This document shows, piece after piece, positions 7,699 to 12,156 of a stretch of 13,302 nucleotides of DNA. Each line of letters opens with the position of its first letter. Position 1 is the first letter of the stretch. Position numbers and translations under genes: made by a program. A model generated the notes under the pieces. That model saw nothing but the letters and a program-made list of their open reading frames with translations, was not told the DNA's origin and ran no database searches. This stretch comes from an uncultured Bacilli bacterium (GTDB taxonomy: Bacteria; Bacillota_I; Bacilli_A; RF39; UBA660), in assembly GCA_905235875.1 (NCBI GenBank), contig CAJONL010000153.1, forward strand, positions 1 through 13,302, given 5' to 3'.

Positions 7699-7722
7699 AA
7701 AAAGAGAAAACTAGTTCCCTTT
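7693..7722 (-). terminator. Terminator of LtaS-like gene, overlapping its stop codon
   Basis: Minus-strand AAAGGGAA (7722..7715), 6-nt loop, TTCTCTTT (7708..7701; one G-U pair), then TTTT. The first arm covers part of the TAA stop. Confidence 0.7.
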
Positions 7723-9709
7723 ATTTTAAATAATAATACTTATTTGGTCTATTTTTGGTATCAAATAAATTATTATATTCTATTATTTTATAATCTTTTA
7801 TTAATTTATAGTATGGAGATTTTTTATTGGTAAAATTGTAATATTTACCATTTTTCCCAACGTATCCTTCATAAGTTAATACAGGCACTTCTTCTCTTAA
7901 ATTAGATATATATTTATTATATCCAGTTTTATTAAGTCCTGCAGTATCTAATATCAAATTACTTAAATAATTCGTACTTATCTTAATATCTTTCTTTTCT
8001 TTTATATCATAGTTTGCCCAAATAAAGAACATACTATTATATTTTTTAAAATTATCATACTCTTTAGGTTTTGTATAATTTTTACCTATTTCATCATAAA
8101 ATTCATGTTCTGCTCTTGGTTCATGATCTCCGAAGAATACTACTATTGTTTTTTCATCTTTCTTTTCAAAATACTCAATAAGCTTTTTGGTAGCATCATC
8201 TGTAATTTTTAATCTATTTACGTATTCTTCTGCCTCTGGATACGATTTATCATATTTTAATTTAATTCCTTCTTTAAATGTACCAACTCTAAATGGACTA
8301 TGATTTTGCATTGTTATGTTATATGTATAAAAAGGCCCATCATTTTTCTTTTTATACTTTTCATATTCTTCTATTATTTTTTTATAATCTGTGTCATCAC
8401 TTATATAGTATCCTCTGTAAGTTGGTTTCTTAAAATCAGCAAGTGATACAAACTTATCAAAACCAAGAAGTGGATATACTACATTTCTACTGTAACCATT
8501 TGGTAAATATGGATGAATTGCATATGCATTATAGCCTTGGTCTTTTAGGGTATAATTTAAATTTGGATACTTATCTTTTATATAAATACGATAAGGATTA
8601 ACATTAAGTGGCAAAAATGCCATAGTATTTGATGTTAAAACTTCAAACTCTGTATTTGAAGTACCACCTCCAAATACAGAAGTATATAGATCACCTTTAA
8701 CAGTGTTTTCTTCTAAGCTATGAATAAATGGTAAAGGATCTTTATTAACTTTTAAATCAGTTATATTTGTAAAATCAGTAAAAGCCTCATTCATAACTAC
8801 TATTATATTAGGACCTTTAGTTTTTTCTTTTTTATCAGATTCATACTTTGATAAAATTTTATTAACATTTTCTACACTATATCCTTCGGGTTTAATGATA
8901 ATTAAGTCTTTTATACTTTTTACAAAGCTAATAGGAAATCCTTTTTTCTTATAAGTATTTTGAGTTTTAAAATATTTTACTCTTAGCTTTTTATCAACTC
9001 TTTCCATAGTTAAACCATAACAAAATATTGATAGTAATAAAACTGTTACGCATATAGGTATTAGTCTTTTTATTCCTTTAAAGAAATTATTTTTACCTAA
9101 GTTTAATATAAATGGGACTAGGGTAATCATTATAATAATTGATATATAAACTTCATAATTTAATTCATAGGTATAAGATGAAGCAACATTCATCGCAGCA
9201 TTTAAACTAAATATATCACCAGCGGCAAAACCTACACCACGAAGTTTAAAAACATAGTATTCTACTATAATAAAGAATAATGTTATAAAGTTCATTGCTA
9301 TAATTGAAAATTTAAAATTATTTGAAATACAAAATAATATTAAAAATAAAAGTCCTATAGTTATCAAATTAAGAATAAATATCTTCCATTTAAAACCTAA
9401 AATTATTAAAGCATTGAATCCTTGACCATATTGAATTATAAATAAATTAAAAATAATAAATAAAATGCTAACTACAACTGAGACAATAAAATTCTTTTTA
9501 TCTGAGAGTTTATTATCATATTTGTAAAACAATCCCAATGAAAATAATAATATACATATAATTGGAAAAATTATTCTTGTAATACAAAAATTATTTTCAA
9601 ATAAATACAGTTTTTCTATAAATACGTATAAATATGAAAGCACCATTAAAACAATTAAAGATATTTTTAATGGCTTTTTCGAAGCGTTAAATTTAATATT
9701 TTTTTTCAT
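7721..9709 (-). CDS. LtaS-like phosphoglycerol transferase (alkaline phosphatase superfamily)
   Basis: Polytopic membrane enzyme of 662 aa. About seven hydrophobic helices (near 15-37, 41-62, 74-95, 110-129, 134-154, 187-204 and 216-235) precede an extracellular sulfatase-type domain (~298-605). Catalytic and metal ligands of the LtaS fold are visible: Glu308 in NIIVVMNEAF, the nucleophile Thr350 in GGGTSNTEFE, His470 in TMQNHSPF, and Asp528/His529 in FFGDHEP. The residues YSRNVVYPLLGFDKF (406-420) fit the substrate-pocket region. LtaS polymerises glycerol phosphate from phosphatidylglycerol into lipoteichoic acid. B. subtilis LtaS has five helices, so this belongs to the broader COG1368 group, and another phosphoglycerol acceptor is possible. 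Start: AAGGATG ahead of the ATG. It has its own promoter and terminator. Confidence 0.88.
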   Translation of the reverse strand: MKKNIKFNASKKPLKISLIVLMVLSYLYVFIEKLYLFENNFCITRIIFPIICILLFSLGLFYKYDNKLSDKKNFIVSVVVSILFIIFNLFIIQYGQGFNALIILGFKWKIFILNLITIGLLFLILFCISNNFKFSIIAMNFITLFFIIVEYYVFKLRGVGFAAGDIFSLNAAMNVASSYTYELNYEVYISIIIMITLVPFILNLGKNNFFKGIKRLIPICVTVLLLSIFCYGLTMERVDKKLRVKYFKTQNTYKKKGFPISFVKSIKDLIIIKPEGYSVENVNKILSKYESDKKEKTKGPNIIVVMNEAFTDFTNITDLKVNKDPLPFIHSLEENTVKGDLYTSVFGGGTSNTEFEVLTSNTMAFLPLNVNPYRIYIKDKYPNLNYTLKDQGYNAYAIHPYLPNGYSRNVVYPLLGFDKFVSLADFKKPTYRGYYISDDTDYKKIIEEYEKYKKKNDGPFYTYNITMQNHSPFRVGTFKEGIKLKYDKSYPEAEEYVNRLKITDDATKKLIEYFEKKDEKTIVVFFGDHEPRAEHEFYDEIGKNYTKPKEYDNFKKYNSMFFIWANYDIKEKKDIKISTNYLSNLILDTAGLNKTGYNKYISNLREEVPVLTYEGYVGKNGKYYNFTNKKSPYYKLIKDYKIIEYNNLFDTKNRPNKYYYLK

Positions 9710-9752
9710 ATTACAGCATCCTTTTCTTCGTAATTTTTAAAAATCTATATTT

Positions 9753-9781
9753 ATTATAATATGATTGTTAAAAAATAGCAA
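9753..9781 (-). promoter_or_regulatory. Promoter of LtaS-like gene
   Basis: Minus-strand -35 TTGCTA (9781..9776), 17-nt spacer, -10 TATAAT (9758..9753). It lies immediately after the stop of the preceding small gene, with no terminator between them, so read-through is also possible. Confidence 0.65.
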
Positions 9782-9786
9782 AAAAA

Positions 9787-10050
9787 TTAGGAATTAATTT
9801 GTAAAAATAAACTATCTAATTTTTCATAGAGATTTTCTTTTTCTTTCTTTATTATTTTTTCCTTTTCTATATATTTACTTTTTAATAAATATTTGTAAAT
9901 CATTCGGACAAGTTCATCAGTTTCATCAAAAACACTTAAAAGATAGTCATGCACTTCATCAGATGATGAATCAAGCATTTTATCACAAATAGTTTTTAAC
10001 AAACTTTGTTCATAAATATAAATACTTTTTAAGTTATCTTTTATATCCAT
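9787..10050 (-). CDS. Small helical protein, CotF C-terminal-half-like (putative spore coat)
   Basis: An 87-aa, all-helical, Cys-poor protein with no membrane segment or signal peptide. The pattern LKSIYIYEQSLLKTI, then SSDEVHDYLLSVFDETDELVRMIYKYLLKSKY, resembles the second helix pair of CotF-type coat proteins. In those, a small acidic turn (here SSSDE, residues 28-32) is followed by a D/E-rich helix ending in Y-M-x-x-K-G-Y/W-Y. The final ~30 residues are a Lys/Glu coiled-coil-like tail. The start ATG overlaps the previous stop by one base (TAATG), with only a weak AAAGG, which suggests translational coupling. The family assignment rests on pattern similarity, supported by the neighbouring gene and by cotE in this window; a generic helical protein is possible. 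Confidence 0.72.
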   Translation of the reverse strand: MDIKDNLKSIYIYEQSLLKTICDKMLDSSSDEVHDYLLSVFDETDELVRMIYKYLLKSKYIEKEKIIKKEKENLYEKLDSLFLQINS

Positions 10051-10259
10051 TATATAAACCTTTCTTTACTATCTAATAATTTTAAAATAGTCATTAAATT
10101 TTTTTCATGACCTTCTCTTATTTTTTTTAATAGAGTTCTTAACTGAATATCAAATAATCTACTTTCTATTTCTTTTATTCTTTTAATAATTAGATAATTT
10201 TCATTAAATACTTCATTTAAAATATCTAAATCTTTTTTTGATAGATATAAGTTTTCCAT
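10050..10259 (-). CDS. Small helical protein, CotF N-terminal-half/ferritin-like (putative spore coat)
   Basis: A 69-aa protein predicted as a two-helix hairpin: LSKKDLDILNEVFNENYLII (6-25), a turn near FDIQ, then a helix to ~65 containing EGHEKNLMTIL. The layout of L..KDL, a Glu-rich first helix, D-x-Q-L-R and a central H in the second helix resembles short clostridial spore coat proteins of the CotF/ferritin-like type. There is no signal peptide. Start: TGGAGG 7 nt ahead of the ATG. It is first in a two-gene unit with the 87-aa partner, and the two products could pair into a four-helix bundle. Function is inferred. A weak CATAAGAT at 10304..10297 resembles a sporulation -10 box, but no matching -35 is visible. 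Confidence 0.72.
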   Translation of the reverse strand: MENLYLSKKDLDILNEVFNENYLIIKRIKEIESRLFDIQLRTLLKKIREGHEKNLMTILKLLDSKERFI

Positions 10260-10442
10260 TTATTTCCTCCATTATTATTATGATTAAAAAAAGAAAATCT
10301 TATGCAATTTCTACTCAAATAAAAAATATTAACATTAATTGTTAATATCTTTTTTAATAATAAACTATCTACAAATTTGTTTAAAACTTTAACTCATCAA
10401 TAGCCATAACATCAATATTATATATATCATTATATATGTATT
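10260..10442. other. AT-rich intergenic stretch with no gene, possible short RNA or leader
   Basis: About 180 bp between the tRNA terminator and the coat-like genes. On the minus strand it holds two TATAAT boxes (10434..10429 and 10422..10417) without good -35 elements. Next come an unsupported eight-codon frame starting ATGGCTATTGATG (10407..10381, no ribosome binding site) and the palindrome ACAAATTTGT (10371-10380). A strong hairpin with T-runs on both sides lies at 10320-10355. Nothing protein-coding is credible. Confidence 0.5.
10320..10355. terminator. Bidirectional terminator-like hairpin
   Basis: Inverted repeat ATATTAACA (10326-10334), loop TTAAT, TGTTAATAT (10340-10348). It is flanked by A6 on the left and T-rich sequence on the right, so it could terminate transcription on either strand. 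It sits ~60 nt upstream of the coat-like genes and ~95 nt downstream of the tRNA terminator, so what it terminates is unclear. Confidence 0.6.
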
Positions 10443-10465
10443 AAAAAAACTCTCTAATGAGAGTT
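10443..10465 (-). terminator. tRNA-Ala terminator
   Basis: Minus-strand AACTCTC (10465..10459), loop ATTA, GAGAGTT (10454..10448), followed by a T-run. A perfect 7-bp stem 12 nt after the encoded CCA of the tRNA. Confidence 0.9.
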
Positions 10466-10476
10466 AAATTACATAC

Positions 10477-10553
10477 TGGTGGAGAATAAGGGATTCGAAC
10501 CCTTGACCTCCTGCGTGCAAGGCAGGCGCTCTAGCCAACTGAGCTAATTCCCC
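10477..10553 (-). tRNA. tRNA-Ala (anticodon UGC), CCA encoded
   Basis: A complete 77-nt cloverleaf on the minus strand. The acceptor arms GGGGAAT and ATTCTCC pair with one G-U. The D arm is AGCTCAGTTGGCTAGAGC. The anticodon stem is CCTGC/GCAGG with loop CTTGCAC, giving anticodon TGC. The T arm is AAGGGTTCGAATCCCTT. A discriminator A and an encoded CCA follow. It reads Ala GCN codons. It is a single-gene unit with a consensus promoter and a terminator, standing between khpA and the coat-like pair. Confidence 0.97.
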
Positions 10554-10587
10554 AGATAAGCGTTCCTTATTTCTAAGGACACTTTTA

Positions 10588-10615
10588 ATTATACTAACTT
10601 TTTTAAGTTTGTCAA
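10588..10615 (-). promoter_or_regulatory. tRNA-Ala promoter
   Basis: Minus-strand -35 TTGACA (10615..10610), 16-nt spacer, -10 TATAAT (10593..10588). Both hexamers are perfect. The spacer holds a small inverted repeat (AACTT/AAGTT). Between the start point and the tRNA 5' end, TCCTTA-GAAA-TAAGGA (10579..10564) forms a 6-bp hairpin. Confidence 0.88.
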
Positions 10616-10618
10616 TAA

Positions 10619-10867
10619 CTAAATGCTATCTACATTAATTTTTACTAGTTTATTATCTTTTAAATAGCTAGATGCTTGGACAACTGTTCTAACTGAATTA
10701 ATTACTTTACCATTTTTACCAATTAATCTTGGCATATCTTTTTCTGAAACTATTACTTCGATTAAAATTTCATTTTCCTTTTCTGATGGAAATTCTTTTA
10801 CCTTAGCTATATCTTTATCTTCTACTATTGATAAAATTAAACTTTCTGCAAAACTTACTATATTCAT
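10619..10867 (-). CDS. khpA: KhpA, KH-domain RNA-binding protein (YlqC)
   Basis: An 82-aa single KH domain with the RNA-binding loop RLIGKNGKVI (47-56; GKNG at 50-53). KhpA pairs with KhpB/EloR in streptococci and lactobacilli to bind RNA and tune cell elongation and division genes; a khpB gene is not in this window. It follows rpsP by 3 nt (TAG AGT ATG) with no clear separate ribosome binding site, so it is probably translationally coupled. The rpsP-ylqC order is the same as in Bacillus. However, ylqD, rimM and trmD, which follow there, are missing; the next gene is tRNA-Ala. I see no terminator after the stop. Confidence 0.93.
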   Translation of the reverse strand: MNIVSFAESLILSIVEDKDIAKVKEFPSEKENEILIEVIVSEKDMPRLIGKNGKVINSVRTVVQASSYLKDNKLVKINVDSI

Positions 10868-10870
10868 ACT

Positions 10871-11143
10871 CTATTTATTATTTCTTTCTTCGTTAAACTT
10901 TTTAATAATTCCAGCATTTCTTAGTAAATCTTTAGCTGTATCAGTCATAATAGCTCCATTTTTTAACCATTTTAAAGCTACTTCTTCATTTATTTTTACT
11001 GTAGCAGGATCAGTTAGAGGATTGTAATATCCAATTAATTCAAGATACTTTCCATCTCTTGGTGATCTAGAGTCAGTTGCTACGATACGATAACTTGGTC
11101 TTTTCTTTGAACCCATTCTTGTTAATCTAATTTTAACTGCCAT
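10871..11143 (-). CDS. rpsP: 30S ribosomal protein S16
   Basis: A small-subunit ribosomal protein of 90 aa, the usual length. The N-terminal signature [20 protein letters not shown] is followed by [22 protein letters not shown], both diagnostic of bS16. It binds 16S rRNA and helps 30S assembly. The start is supported by AAAGGAG. Transcription comes from a perfect consensus promoter in the 77-bp gap upstream. First gene of an rpsP-khpA operon. Confidence 0.98.
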   Translation of the reverse strand: MAVKIRLTRMGSKKRPSYRIVATDSRSPRDGKYLELIGYYNPLTDPATVKINEEVALKWLKNGAIMTDTAKDLLRNAGIIKKFNEERNNK

Positions 11144-11171
11144 TTATAATCGCTCCTTTCAAACAATAAGT

Positions 11172-11200
11172 ATTATACATAAAAAGAATATGCTTGTCAA
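11172..11200 (-). promoter_or_regulatory. rpsP promoter
   Basis: Minus-strand -35 TTGACA (11200..11195), 17-nt spacer, -10 TATAAT (11177..11172). Perfect sigma-A hexamers and spacing, as expected for a strongly expressed ribosomal protein operon. Confidence 0.92.
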
Positions 11201-11220
11201 CCTAAAAAGTTAACAGAGTT

Positions 11221-11475
11221 TTATTTATTTTTCTTTTCCCATACAATTCTAATTATTTTAAGTGATAATGTTGATAGAAAGAAACCTATTACTGGAACAA
11301 TTGAACTTAAATAAATACTATTATATTTTTTTATTAAATATGAATATAAAAGCACTATTAAGTAAGTTAATATCATAATAAATACTTTTCTTGTTATACT
11401 TGTTTCCCATTTTTTATCAAGTTCTACTCTTTTGTTTCTTTCTTTTATTTGTTTTATTTCATTTTCTAAATTCAT
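11221..11475 (-). CDS. Conserved small two-helix membrane protein of unknown function
   Basis: An 84-aa protein with a charged, coiled-coil-like N-terminus (residues 1-27, ENEIKQIKERNKRVELDKKW) and two transmembrane helices at about 31-48 and 53-73. The second begins SSIVPVIGFFLSTLSL, and the C-terminus is basic. The pattern ERN-K-VE-DK-WETS-TR followed by a helix and a P-V-G-F-LSTL segment recalls a small family I have seen in diverse bacteria without a known role; I cannot name it. The ATG at 11475 has AAGGAG ~11 nt upstream, a rather long spacing. It follows the cotE terminator, and no clear promoter is visible. It stands where mutS would follow cotE in Bacillus. Confidence 0.78.
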   Translation of the reverse strand: MNLENEIKQIKERNKRVELDKKWETSITRKVFIMILTYLIVLLYSYLIKKYNSIYLSSIVPVIGFFLSTLSLKIIRIVWEKKNK

Positions 11476-11508
11476 ACTTTTAATTACTCCTTATATTTAT
11501 TTTATCAC

Positions 11509-11542
11509 AATAAAAAGCCTATAACTAGTTATTATAGACTTT
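11509..11542 (-). terminator. cotE terminator, overlapping its stop codon
   Basis: Minus-strand AAAGTCTATAA (11542..11532), 7-nt loop, TTATAGGCTTT (11524..11514; one U-G pair), then further T residues. An 11-bp stem that begins in the TAA stop. Confidence 0.82.
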
Positions 11543-12080
11543 ATTTTTCGTTTATAAAGTTTTCTTTTACCTCATTATCTATTTCGTTCATAGCTTTACT
11601 TTCTTCTTTTTCATCCTCGATGATATCCCAATCATCATCTTCTTCACCAACTTGTACTCTTACTTTAGAATCTCCAACTATTTCTATCCCTAACTCTTTT
11701 TCTATATCATATTCTATTTTTCCATCTTTTATTTCTACTTTTGTACAAGTAGGACCTTTTAAACTTCTTACAATTACTTCTTCATTACTAGAAATATCTC
11801 CTGATGTTTTATGGTTAACATTTAAAAGTTCGTCATAAGTAATTGTTTGTTTAACAACTTCAGTTTTAGTATTATCTTCACATGAATACCATATATTTAC
11901 ATCACTTGAACCTTTTACTCTTATTCTTTCACTTTCTTTTGCTCCTTCAAATTTATGATTAATTACCCAACACCCTAAAACATTTGAAGGCTTTTTTTCA
12001 GGTTCTACTGTATAATGGTTAGAAAATAATTTTTTACCTTTTCCTATTACTGCTTTAGTAACTATTTCTTTATAAGCCAC
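11541..12080 (-). CDS. cotE: CotE outer spore coat morphogenetic protein
   Basis: A 179-aa homologue of Bacillus CotE, which is made in the mother cell and recruits outer coat proteins around the forespore. Diagnostic stretches are KEIVTKAVIGKGKK (4-17), PEKKPSNVLGCWVINHKF (27-44) and DVNIWYSCEDNTKTEVVK (60-77). The C-terminus (145-179) is strongly acidic, as in Bacillus CotE, where that region binds partners. The start is a GTG at 12080, supported by AAGGGGTGA 7 nt upstream; no nearby ATG fits. It follows miaB as in B. subtilis, but ricA is missing between them. It is bounded by the miaB terminator and its own. The 61-bp upstream gap contains CATAAAGTA (12106..12098), which matches a sigma-E/K-type -10. 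CotE is strong evidence that the host makes spores or descends from spore formers. Confidence 0.94.
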   Translation of the reverse strand: MAYKEIVTKAVIGKGKKLFSNHYTVEPEKKPSNVLGCWVINHKFEGAKESERIRVKGSSDVNIWYSCEDNTKTEVVKQTITYDELLNVNHKTSGDISSNEEVIVRSLKGPTCTKVEIKDGKIEYDIEKELGIEIVGDSKVRVQVGEEDDDWDIIEDEKEESKAMNEIDNEVKENFINEK

Positions 12081-12127
12081 TTTATCACCCCTTAATTTAC
12101 TTTATGCAAATTATAGGAGTTTGCCAC

Positions 12128-12156
12128 AAAAAAAGAATATATTATTTTATATATTC
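12128..12156 (-). terminator. miaB terminator, overlapping its 3' end
   Basis: Minus-strand GAATATAT (12156..12149), loop AAAATA containing the TAA stop, ATATATTC (12142..12135), then TTTTTTT. A perfect 8-bp stem whose first arm encodes the last residues of MiaB. Confidence 0.88.

Noticed and set aside
7619..7720. Riboswitch ahead of glyA
   Set aside because: The transcribed leader from the consensus promoter is only ~40 nt, AT-rich and without conserved riboswitch motifs.
10381..10407. Eight-codon frame on the minus strand as a leader peptide
   Set aside because: No ribosome binding site, no run of regulatory codons and no amino acid biosynthesis gene downstream.
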